From assembly GCF_001513965.1 (NCBI RefSeq), contig NZ_KQ948041.1, forward strand, positions 52,211 through 116,210: a stretch of DNA of 64,000 nt. Reading direction: 5' to 3'. The position numbers and the translations under genes were made by a program. Positions within the stretch are counted from its first letter, which is position 1, and the number at the start of each line of letters is the position of its first letter. Positions 41,344-48,964 of the stretch are shown here, one piece after another. This DNA is from Streptomyces cellostaticus (GTDB taxonomy: Bacteria > Actinomycetota > Actinomycetes > Streptomycetales > Streptomycetaceae). The notes under the pieces are model-generated. The model was not told the DNA's origin. It did no database searches and worked only from the letters and a program-made list of their open reading frames with translations.

Positions 41344-41943
41344 TCAGCCCAGCGATTCCTCCAGGAGCTCCGCCCACTGGGCCACGACCCGCCGGCGGCG
41401 GGCGGTGTCGTCGGTGAGGAGGTTGGCGAGGCCGAGGCCGCGGGCCATGTCGAGCAGGCCCTGGACGGTCTCGCGGACGCCGGGGCGGGTCTCGTCGGCG
41501 CCGAGGAGTTCCACGGCGATGCGGTGGGTCTCGCGGCCGACGCGGGCCTCCAGCTCGGTCACGCGCGAGCGCAGCTGTTCCTCGTCGGAGGCGGCGACCC
41601 ACAGGTGCAGGGCGGCCCGGAAGAGAGGGCCAGTGTAGAGGTCGACCAGGGCGGTGACGACGGCGCGGCGGTCGGCGGGGCCGTCCGGGAACAGCTCCCT
41701 GAGGGCGGTCGAGCGCTGTTCGGCGACGTACTCGACGGCTGCCGTGAACAGGTCCTCGCGGGTCGGGAAGTGGTGCTGGGCGGCGCCCCGGGAGACGCCG
41801 GCGCGTTCGGCGACGACGGCGACCGTGGAGCCTGCCCAGCCGTGCTCGGCCAGGCAGGCCACGGCGGCCTCCAGGAGCCGCTGCCGGGTGGCCCGGCTGC
41901 GGTCCTGCTTGGGTACGCGGTCGCGTTCCGCCGTCGTACTCAC
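41344..41943 (-). CDS. TetR/AcrR-family transcriptional regulator, 199 aa
   Basis: An N-terminal TetR helix-turn-helix (about residues 14-60: TRQRLLEAAVACLAEHGWAGSTV … ERAGVSRGAAQHHFPTREDLF) is followed by a helical ligand domain. It is the last gene of the eight-gene acyl-CoA degradation operon. The GTG start overlaps the stop of the enoyl-CoA hydratase (GTGA); ATG 41952 is the alternative. It probably represses its own operon through the dyad at 51461-51472, with an acyl-CoA as effector (inference). It might also be the unseen regulator of the CTGAC-N5-GTCAG sites, but no such site lies near it. Confidence 0.9.
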   Translation of the reverse strand: MSTTAERDRVPKQDRSRATRQRLLEAAVACLAEHGWAGSTVAVVAERAGVSRGAAQHHFPTREDLFTAAVEYVAEQRSTALRELFPDGPADRRAVVTALVDLYTGPLFRAALHLWVAASDEEQLRSRVTELEARVGRETHRIAVELLGADETRPGVRETVQGLLDMARGLGLANLLTDDTARRRRVVAQWAELLEESLG

Positions 41944-42713
41944 ACCACCCATGCCGCATCCCGTCTTTCCAGGAAGGCCGTCATCCCCTCCCGGGCCTGG
42001 GCGGTGGAGAACAGCCGGGCCGAGAGCGCGGTCAGCTCCGCCGCGTCCCGGTCGAACGTCTCCAGCACCCTAGCCGTGAGCAGCGCTTTCGTCTCGGCCA
42101 GGGCCTGGGGGCAGGAGCGGCGCAGGCCGTCGAGGACGGGGGCGAGGGCTTCGTCCACGTCGTCGGCGGTGACGGTGAGCAGGCCGAGGCGTACGGCCTC
42201 GGCGGGGTCGAAGCGTTCGCCGGTGAGGTAGTAGCGGGCCAGCGCGCGGGGGTCGGCGCGCGGGATCACCGGCAGGGAGATCACCGCCGGGGCCACGCCG
42301 ATGCGGACCTCGGTGAAGGCGAAGGTGGACCCGGTGGCGGCGGCGGAGAGGTCGCAGGCGGCCAGCAGGCCGAGGCCGCCCGCCCTGACGTGTCCGGTGA
42401 CCCGGGCGACCACGGGCCTGGGCAGCTCCACGATCTGCCGCAGCAGGCCGACCAGCGCGTCCGGGGCTTGGGGGTCCCCCCGCTCGAGCGAAGCCGAGAG
42501 TGGGGGAGGGTCGCGCAGGTCGGCTCCGGCGCAGAAGGTGGTGCCGGTGTGGGTGAGGACGACGGCCCGGACCTCCGGGTCCTTGGCGCAGTCGGCCAGG
42601 GCGCCTGCGAGCTCGCCGACCAGGGCCGCGGAAAGCGCGTTGCGGGTGTCGGTGGCGTCCAGGCTGAGGGTTTCGACGCCGCGCGTGCGCGTGCGTCCGA
42701 TCAGAGCGCTCAC
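41940..42713 (-). CDS. Enoyl-CoA hydratase/isomerase with an in-frame repeat insertion, 257 aa
   Basis: Crotonase fold with GTTFCAGADLRDP and RAGGLGLLAACDLSAA oxyanion segments. After residue ~69 a block reading PPPLSASLERGDPQAP interrupts the usual sequence. It is encoded by a Streptomyces dispersed palindromic repeat (42463-42510) inserted in frame, and sits in a surface loop just after the first oxyanion segment. Start and stop overlap both neighbours by GTGA. Its operon position after a 4-coumarate-CoA-ligase-like gene suggests action on aryl- or alkenoyl-CoA. Confidence 0.88.
   Translation of the reverse strand: MSALIGRTRTRGVETLSLDATDTRNALSAALVGELAGALADCAKDPEVRAVVLTHTGTTFCAGADLRDPPPLSASLERGDPQAPDALVGLLRQIVELPRPVVARVTGHVRAGGLGLLAACDLSAAATGSTFAFTEVRIGVAPAVISLPVIPRADPRALARYYLTGERFDPAEAVRLGLLTVTADDVDEALAPVLDGLRRSCPQALAETKALLTARVLETFDRDAAELTALSARLFSTAQAREGMTAFLERRDAAWVV
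42463..42510. repeat. Streptomyces palindromic repeat inserted in a coding sequence
   Basis: The sequence starts GGGGCTTGGGGGTCCCCCCG and contains CTCGAGCGAAGCCGAGAG, the core of a common Streptomyces intergenic repeat with CCCCC/GGGGG arms. Here it lies inside the enoyl-CoA hydratase gene without breaking the frame. Confidence 0.75.
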
Positions 42714-44278
42714 GTGTGCTCCCTGAGCTGTCGGCGCAGGATCTTCCCGGAGGTCGCGCGGGGCACGGTGTCGATGAAGGTGATCCTGCGGATGCGTTTG
42801 TAGGGCGCGACGCGCTCGGCGACGTACAGCATGATCTCGTTCTCGCTCAGGTCGTCGGCGGTGGGCTGGCGGACGACGAAGGCGTGCGGGACCTCGTTGC
42901 CGTCCTCGTTGTGGGCCCCGATGACGGCGGCGTCGGCGATGCCGGGGTGGGTGAGCAGCAGGGCCTCCAGTTCGGCGGGGGCCACCTGGAAGCCCTTGTA
43001 CTTGATGAGTTCCTTCACGCGGTCCACGACGAAGAGCCAGCCGTCGGCGTCGACGTGGCCGACGTCCCCGGTGTGCACCCAGCCGTCGGCGTCGATCATG
43101 TCGGCCGTGGCGTCGGGGCGGCCGAGGTAGCCCTTCATCACCTGCGGGCCGCGGATCAGGATCTCGCCGGGCTCGCCGGTGCCGAGGTCCTTGCCGGCAT
43201 CGTCCAGGGAGACGATCCGCATCTCGGTGCCGGCGATGAGCTTGCCGACCGTGCCGGCGGGTGCCTCGTGCAGGGCGTCCAGGGGGACGACGTGGGTGCC
43301 GGGCGACAGTTCCGTCATGCCGTAGGCCTGGCCGATCGGCGGCAGTCCGAGCCGTTCGGCGCAGGCGGCGGCAAGCTGGGCGTCCAGCGGGGCTGCGGCG
43401 CTGATGACGTACTTCAGGGAGGAGAGGTCGTAGCGGGCCACCGCCGGGTGCTTGGCGAGGGCGAGGACGATCGGCGGGGCGACGTACAGGCCGGTGATGC
43501 GGTGGTTCTCGATGGCCGCGAGGAAGGTCTCCAGGTCGAAGCGGGGCAGGACGACGACCGTGGCGCCCTTGCGCAGGGGCGCGTTCATCAGGGCGGTCAG
43601 GCCGTAGATGTGGAAGAACGGCAGCACGGCGAGGATGCGGTCGCCGGGTCCCGTCGGGACGGGGGCATCCAGCTGGGCGAGGTTGGTGGCGATCTGCCGG
43701 TGGGTGAGCATCACGCCCTTGGGGATGCCGGTGGTGCCGGAGGAGTACGGCAGTGCGGCGATGTCCTCGGCCGGGTCGAAGCCGGTTCTCGGATCGGGTG
43801 CGGTGCAGGCGAGCATGTCGATGAGGGAGCGGTGCCCGGGTGCACTGTCGCAGACGAATATCTCCCGTACTCCGCCCGCGATTTCGGCGGCCCGGCGGGC
43901 GGACTGCAGCAGCGGGGAGACGGTGATGATCCAGCGGGCCGCGCTGTCGGTGAGCTGTTTGGCGAACTCCTCGGGCGTGGCGAGCGGGTGCACGGTGGTG
44001 ACGCAGGCCCCCGCGCGCGTGGCCGCGTAGAAGGCGGTCGGGAAGGTGATCGTGTTGGGGCTGTGCAGGGCGAGGACGTCGCCCTTGCGCACTCCCGCGT
44101 CGGCGAGTGCGGCGGCCAGCCGCCGGTGGAACCGGTCCACTTGCTCGTACGTGAGGGTGGTGCCGTCCGTGCCGTCGACGAGGGCCGGAAGGTCGCCGAA
44201 GTCGGCGGCCCGGCCCAGGACGGCTTCGTGGATGGGCAGTTCTACGGGCGGAACGTCTGCGTACGCGCTGCGGAACAC
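42710..44278 (-). CDS. 4-coumarate-CoA ligase-like AMP-forming ligase, 522 aa
   Basis: Adenylate-forming ligase with LPYSSGTTGIPKGVMLTHRQ, GQAYGMTELSPGTHVV, the GWVHTGDVGHVDADG hinge, KELIKYKGFQVAPAELE, and the catalytic Lys in PRATSGKILRRQL. Length and motif forms (GYGMTE-like YGMTELSP, PRATSGKILRR) match 4-coumarate:CoA ligases. In S. coelicolor the gene I recall at this locus was shown to activate cinnamate and 4-coumarate. It would supply aryl- or enoyl-CoA for the neighbouring dehydrogenase, hydratase and carboxylase. Coupled to the hydratase gene (GTGA). Confidence 0.9.
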   Translation of the reverse strand: MFRSAYADVPPVELPIHEAVLGRAADFGDLPALVDGTDGTTLTYEQVDRFHRRLAAALADAGVRKGDVLALHSPNTITFPTAFYAATRAGACVTTVHPLATPEEFAKQLTDSAARWIITVSPLLQSARRAAEIAGGVREIFVCDSAPGHRSLIDMLACTAPDPRTGFDPAEDIAALPYSSGTTGIPKGVMLTHRQIATNLAQLDAPVPTGPGDRILAVLPFFHIYGLTALMNAPLRKGATVVVLPRFDLETFLAAIENHRITGLYVAPPIVLALAKHPAVARYDLSSLKYVISAAAPLDAQLAAACAERLGLPPIGQAYGMTELSPGTHVVPLDALHEAPAGTVGKLIAGTEMRIVSLDDAGKDLGTGEPGEILIRGPQVMKGYLGRPDATADMIDADGWVHTGDVGHVDADGWLFVVDRVKELIKYKGFQVAPAELEALLLTHPGIADAAVIGAHNEDGNEVPHAFVVRQPTADDLSENEIMLYVAERVAPYKRIRRITFIDTVPRATSGKILRRQLREHT

Positions 44279-44303
44279 GGTTCCTCCAAGCGGCTGCGGT
44301 GGC

Positions 44304-45464
44304 CTAATACGACTTGGGCAGGCCCAGGGTCTGGTGGGAAACGTAGTTGAGGATCATCTCCCGGCTCACCGGAGCAATACGAGCCACACGCGCGGCTGTT
44401 ATCAAGGAGGCGAGCCCGAATTCGCGCGTGAGGCCGTTGCCGCCGAGGGTGTGCACGGCCTGGTCGACGGCCTTCACACAGGCCTCGCCTGCCGCGTACT
44501 TGGCCATGTTGGCCGCCTCGCCCGCGCCGATGTCGTCGCCGGCGTCGTACAGATGGGCCGCCTTCTGCATCATCAGCCTGGCCAGTTCCAGGTCGATGTG
44601 CGCCTGCGCGAGGGGGTGGGCGATGGCCTGGTGGGCGCCGATGGGGGCCTTCCAGACGGTACGGTCGCGGGCGTACTCGATCGCCTTGGACAGCGCGTAG
44701 CGGCCCATGCCGATCGCGAAGGCCGCCGTCATGATGCGCTCGGGGTTGAGTCCGGCGAACAGTTGCAGCAGACCGGCGTCCTCGTCGCCGACCAGGGCGT
44801 CGGCGGGCAGCCGTACGTCGTCCAGGACCAGCTCGAACTGTTTCTCGGCGGCGTTGAGTTCCATGTCGATGGGGTGCTTCTGGAAGCCCTCGGCGTCCGT
44901 CGGGACGATGAAGAGGCAGGGCTTGAGGCGTCCGGTGCGGGCGTCTTCGGTGCGGCCGACGATCAGGACCGCGTCGGCCATGTCGACACCGGAGATGAAG
45001 ACCTTGCGGCCGGTGAGGAGCCAGTCGGTGCCGTCTTTGCGGGCCGTGGTGGTGATGCGGTGGGAGTTGGAGCCGGCGTCGGGTTCGGTGATGCCGAAGG
45101 CCATGAGGCGGGTGCCGTCCGCCAGCGCGGGCAGCCAACGGGTTTTCTGGTCCTCGGTGCCGAAGCGGGAGATGACAGTGCCGCAGATCGCAGGTGAGAC
45201 CACGAGCATCAGGAGGGGCGAGCCTGCTGCGCCCAGCTCTTCCAGCACGATGGAGAGTTCTGTGATGCCGCCGCCCCCACCGCCGTATGCCTCCGGCAGG
45301 TTGACGCCGAGGTAGCCGAGCTTTCCTGCCTCGGACCAGAGTTCGGTGAGGGGCTTTCCCTCGGCGATGGTGCGGGTGAGGTATTCGCGGCCGTAGCGCT
45401 TGCCCAGAGCGGCCACTGCGGACCGTAGGGCCTTGTGCTCTTCGGATTCGATGTGGGTGGTCAT
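44304..45464 (-). CDS. Acyl-CoA dehydrogenase, 386 aa
   Basis: FAD-dependent acyl-CoA dehydrogenase. Landmarks: GYLGVNLPEAYGGGGGGITELSIV, AFGITEPDAGSNSHRITTTA, GRKVFISGVDMADA, RTVWKAPIGAHQAIAHPLAQA, and the C-terminal HTLGGNGLTREFGLAS. These fit isovaleryl-, citronellyl- or short branched-chain acyl-CoA dehydrogenases. In the operon it is followed by the ligase and preceded by the biotin-dependent carboxylase subunits, the order expected for a dehydrogenate-then-carboxylate scheme. Its own start (ATG 45464) follows a short dispersed-repeat copy rather than a coupled stop. Confidence 0.9.
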   Translation of the reverse strand: MTTHIESEEHKALRSAVAALGKRYGREYLTRTIAEGKPLTELWSEAGKLGYLGVNLPEAYGGGGGGITELSIVLEELGAAGSPLLMLVVSPAICGTVISRFGTEDQKTRWLPALADGTRLMAFGITEPDAGSNSHRITTTARKDGTDWLLTGRKVFISGVDMADAVLIVGRTEDARTGRLKPCLFIVPTDAEGFQKHPIDMELNAAEKQFELVLDDVRLPADALVGDEDAGLLQLFAGLNPERIMTAAFAIGMGRYALSKAIEYARDRTVWKAPIGAHQAIAHPLAQAHIDLELARLMMQKAAHLYDAGDDIGAGEAANMAKYAAGEACVKAVDQAVHTLGGNGLTREFGLASLITAARVARIAPVSREMILNYVSHQTLGLPKSY

Positions 45465-45484
45465 GCGTCTCCTTCGGGCTGCGG

Positions 45485-45520
45485 GTTGTCCGTGGCTGGT
45501 CGCGCAGTTCCCCGCGCCCT
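45485..45520 (-). repeat. Dispersed palindromic repeat, short form R5
   Basis: TTGTCCGTGGCTGGTCGCGC then AGTTCCCCGCGCCCT. It lacks the internal CCCACGCGGCGGAGCC block of the long copies and overlaps the biotin carboxylase stop. Confidence 0.75.
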
Positions 45521-47360
45521 AGGTTGGCTGCACTACCGCCAGCAACATGCCTGGCTCTACCTGTTGTCCCGGCTTCACCTGCAGGGCCGTGAGTGTGCCT
45601 GCGACGGGCGCGGCGATCTGGTGCTGCATCTTCATCGCCTCCAGCCAGATCAGGGGCTCTCCGGCCTGTACGGTCGCCCCTTCCGTCAGGCCCTCGGCGA
45701 TGCGCACGACCGTGCCCGGCATCGGCGCCAGCAAGGATCCCGGTGCGTGCTGGGCTGTCGGGTCGGGGAAGCGGGGCAGGGCGGTGAGGGCGGTGGCGTT
45801 GACGTGGACCTGGTTGCCGTAGCGCGCGATCTCGAACCGGCGCTGCACTCCGTCCGCTTCGAGTACGACCAGACGCGCGTCGGCGTGTACGACCCGTACC
45901 CCGTCGGCGGCGAGGCCCTGCCGGGTGTGCCGGTAGCGGACCTCGTGCTCCTCGCCCCCCATCGCGTACCGCTTGACCTGCGGCTGTGACGGGACGTTGC
46001 GCCAGCCGCCGAAGCGGGAGCGGCCGTGGGCGTCGGCGAGTGCGGCGGCCAGGGGGGCGTACGGGTCGGGGGCGGGCTCGGCCAGGTCGGCGAGATGGCG
46101 GTCGTAGAAGGCGGTGTCCATGCGGCCGCCGGTGAACTCCTCGTGCCGCAGCGAGCGTACGAGCAGGTCCCGGTTGGTGACCGGGCCGTGGAGTTCCGCT
46201 CGTTCCAGCGCACCCGCAAGCCTGCGCAGCGCCTCCGCGCGCGTGGGGGCGTGGGCGACGACTTTCGCGAGCATCGGGTCGTAGTGGACACCGATCTCGT
46301 CGCCGTCGGTGTAGCCCGTGTCCAGGCGGACGCCGGCGGGTACGGCGAGGCGGTGCAGGGTGCCGGTCTGCGGGGCCCAGTCGCGGGCGGGGTCCTCGGC
46401 GTACAGGCGGGCCTCGATCGCGTGGCCACGCGCGCGTGGAGGGTCTTTTGGCAGGGCGTGGCCCTCGGCGATGCGGAGCTGTTCGGCGACCAGGTCGAGG
46501 CCGAACACGGCCTCTGTGACGGGGTGTTCGACCTGGAGACGGGTGTTCATCTCCAGGAAGTGCGCGCGGCCGTCGGCGATCAGGAACTCGACGGTGCCGG
46601 CGCCTTCGTAGGCGACGGCGCACACGGCCTGTACGGCCAGCGCGTACAGATCCTCCGTGAGCCCCTCGGAGAGGCCGGGTGCCGGGGCCTCCTCGATCAC
46701 CTTCTGGTGGCGGCGCTGGAGGGAGCAGTCGCGGGTGCCGAGCGTCCAGACCGTGCCGTGGGTGTCGGCGAGGATCTGCACCTCGACGTGGCGGCCGCGC
46801 TCGAGGTAGGGCTCGACGAAGACCTCGCCGTCACCGAAGGCGCTCGCGGCCTCGGCGCGCGCGCCCTCCAGTGCGGCACTCAGCTCCTCGATGCAGCGCA
46901 CGATCCGCATCCCGCGCCCGCCGCCGCCCGCGGCCGCCTTCACCAGCACCGGCAGGTCGGCCTCGGTGACCTCGTCCAGGGGCGCGAGCCCCATCAGTTC
47001 CTTGGCGCGCGTCTTGGACGCCATCGCCTCGATGGCCTCCGGAGGCGGCCCGATCCAGAGCAGGCCGGCGTCGAGGACGGCACGGGCGAACCCGGGGTCC
47101 TCCGAGAGGAAGCCGTACCCGGGGTGCACGGCGTCCGCGCCGGCGGCCAGTGCCGCCTTCACGATCAGATCGCCCCGCAGATACGTCTCCGCGGGCGTGG
47201 CCCCCGGCAGCCGTACGGCCGCGTCGGCCACGCGCGCGTGGAGCGCGTTCCGGTCCGCGTCCGAGTGCACGGCGACCGTCCGGATTCCCAACTCACCGCA
47301 GGTGCGGAAGATCCGGCAGGCGATCTCGCCCCGGTTGGCGACGAGCAGAGTCGAAATCAT
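45519..47360 (-). CDS. Biotin carboxylase/BCCP alpha subunit of an acyl-CoA carboxylase, 613 aa
   Basis: An N-terminal biotin carboxylase (LLVANRGEIACRIFRTCGELG; ATP-grasp glycine loop KAAAGGGGRGMR near residue 145; EMNTRLQVEHPVTE; IEARLYAEDP), a linker, and a C-terminal biotinyl domain with LEAMKMQH, Lys577 being the biotinylated residue. The B-domain entry is ~15-17 residues shorter than usual: between KTRAKELM and VLVKAA the common AGVPxxPG segment is missing. With the next gene it forms a methylcrotonyl-, geranyl- or similar acyl-CoA carboxylase. Five bases separate the two genes. Confidence 0.92.
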   Translation of the reverse strand: MISTLLVANRGEIACRIFRTCGELGIRTVAVHSDADRNALHARVADAAVRLPGATPAETYLRGDLIVKAALAAGADAVHPGYGFLSEDPGFARAVLDAGLLWIGPPPEAIEAMASKTRAKELMGLAPLDEVTEADLPVLVKAAAGGGGRGMRIVRCIEELSAALEGARAEAASAFGDGEVFVEPYLERGRHVEVQILADTHGTVWTLGTRDCSLQRRHQKVIEEAPAPGLSEGLTEDLYALAVQAVCAVAYEGAGTVEFLIADGRAHFLEMNTRLQVEHPVTEAVFGLDLVAEQLRIAEGHALPKDPPRARGHAIEARLYAEDPARDWAPQTGTLHRLAVPAGVRLDTGYTDGDEIGVHYDPMLAKVVAHAPTRAEALRRLAGALERAELHGPVTNRDLLVRSLRHEEFTGGRMDTAFYDRHLADLAEPAPDPYAPLAAALADAHGRSRFGGWRNVPSQPQVKRYAMGGEEHEVRYRHTRQGLAADGVRVVHADARLVVLEADGVQRRFEIARYGNQVHVNATALTALPRFPDPTAQHAPGSLLAPMPGTVVRIAEGLTEGATVQAGEPLIWLEAMKMQHQIAAPVAGTLTALQVKPGQQVEPGMLLAVVQPT

Positions 47361-47365
47361 GAGCC

Positions 47366-48964
47366 TCACATCCGGAAGACGCCGAAGCCGCCGCGCGCGC
47401 CCTCGTAGGGGGCGGTGTGGATCGCGGACAGGCACAGGCCGAGGACGGTGCGGGTGTCGCGCGGGTCGATGACGCCGTCGTCGTACAGCCGCCCGGACAG
47501 GAACATCGGCAGCGACTCGGACTCGACCTGCTGCTCCACCATGGCGCGCAGGGCCGCATCCGCGTCCTCGTCGTACGGCGCTCCCTTCGCCGCCGCCGAC
47601 TGCCGGGCGACGATCGACAGCACGCCCGCGAGCTGCTGGGGGCCCATGACGGCCGACTTGGCGCTGGGCCAGGCGAACAGGAAGCGGGGGTCGTAGGCGC
47701 GCCCGCACATGCCGTAGTGCCCGGCGCCGTACGACGCCCCGATCAGCACCGACAGATGCGGGACCCGGCTGTTGCTCACCGCGTTGATCATCATCGAGCC
47801 GTGTTTGATGATCCCGCCCTGCTCGTACTCCTTGCCGACCATGTAGCCGGTGGTGTTGTGCAGGAAGAGCAGCGGGATGTCGCGCTGGTTGGCGAGCTGG
47901 ATGAACTGGGCGGCCTTCTGGGACTCCGCACTGAAGATCACGCCTTGGGCGTTGGCCAGGATGCCGACGGGATAGCCGTGCAGGCTCGCCCAGCCGGTGG
48001 CGAGGCTCGTGCCGTACAACGGCTTGAACTCGTCGAAGTCGGAGGCGTCGACCAGGCGGGCGATGACCTCGCGCGGGTCGAAGGGGATCTTCAGGTCGCC
48101 CGGGACGATGCCGAGCAGCTCCTCCGGGTCGTACGTGGGCGGGGCCGCCGGGCCCGGATCGTCGTACGCCTTACGGTGGTTGAGGCGGGCGACCACGCGG
48201 CGTGCCTGGCGCAGCGCGTCCTGCTCGTCCACGGCGAGATAGTCGGCGAGGCCGGACACGCGCGCGTGCATCTCGGCGCCGCCCAGGGACTCGTCGTCGC
48301 TCTCCTCGCCGGTCGCCATCTTCACCAGCGGGGGACCGCCGAGGAAGACCTTCGCCCGCTCCTTGACCATGATCACGTGGTCGGACATGCCGGGGATGTA
48401 CGCGCCGCCGGCGGTGGAGTTGCCGAAGACGACGGCGACGGTCGGGATGCCGGCGGCGGAGAGCCGGGTGAGGTCGCGGAAGATGGCCCCGCCCGGGATG
48501 AAGATCTCCTTCTGGGAGGGCAGGTCGGCGCCTGCGGACTCCACCAGGCTGATGCAGGGCAGCCGGTTGGCGAGCGCGATGTCGTTGGCGCGCAGGGCCT
48601 TCTTCAGGCTCCAGGGGTTGCTGGCGCCGCCGCGCACGGTCGGGTCGTTGGCGGTGATCAGGCACTCCACGCCCTCGACCACGCCGATGCCGGTGACCAG
48701 CGAGGCGCCGACCGTGTAATCGCTGCCCCAGGCGGCCAGCGGGGACAGCTCCAGGAACGGGGTGTCCGGGTCGAGGAGCAGCTCGATGCGCTCGCGGGCG
48801 AGCAGCTTGCCGCGTCCCCGGTGCCGCCCGACGTACTTCTCGCCGCCGCCCGCGAGCGCCTTGGCGTGCTCGGCCTCCAGGTCGGCGAGTTTGGCGAGCA
48901 TGGTCTCGCGGGCCGCCTGGTAGTCGGGGCCGGTGGGGTCCAGGGAGGTGTCGAGAACGGTCAC
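47366..48964 (-). CDS. Acyl-CoA carboxylase carboxyltransferase (beta) subunit, 532 aa
   Basis: Crotonase-fold carboxyltransferase of the MCC/GCC beta type. Landmarks: GRGKLLARERIELLLDP, VGASLVTGIGVVEGVECLI, NDPTVRGGASNPWSLKKALR, PGGAIFRDLTRLSAAGIP, GNSTAGGAYIPGMSDHVIMV, FLGGPPLVKMATGEES, and the second-half LLFLHNTTGYMVGKEYEQGG with IGASYGAGHYGMCGRAYDPRF. The HNTTGYMVG form is that of non-acetyl/propionyl carboxylases such as methylcrotonyl- or geranyl-CoA carboxylase. Coupled to the AtuA-like gene by GTGA. Confidence 0.92.
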   Translation of the reverse strand: MTVLDTSLDPTGPDYQAARETMLAKLADLEAEHAKALAGGGEKYVGRHRGRGKLLARERIELLLDPDTPFLELSPLAAWGSDYTVGASLVTGIGVVEGVECLITANDPTVRGGASNPWSLKKALRANDIALANRLPCISLVESAGADLPSQKEIFIPGGAIFRDLTRLSAAGIPTVAVVFGNSTAGGAYIPGMSDHVIMVKERAKVFLGGPPLVKMATGEESDDESLGGAEMHARVSGLADYLAVDEQDALRQARRVVARLNHRKAYDDPGPAAPPTYDPEELLGIVPGDLKIPFDPREVIARLVDASDFDEFKPLYGTSLATGWASLHGYPVGILANAQGVIFSAESQKAAQFIQLANQRDIPLLFLHNTTGYMVGKEYEQGGIIKHGSMMINAVSNSRVPHLSVLIGASYGAGHYGMCGRAYDPRFLFAWPSAKSAVMGPQQLAGVLSIVARQSAAAKGAPYDEDADAALRAMVEQQVESESLPMFLSGRLYDDGVIDPRDTRTVLGLCLSAIHTAPYEGARGGFGVFRM

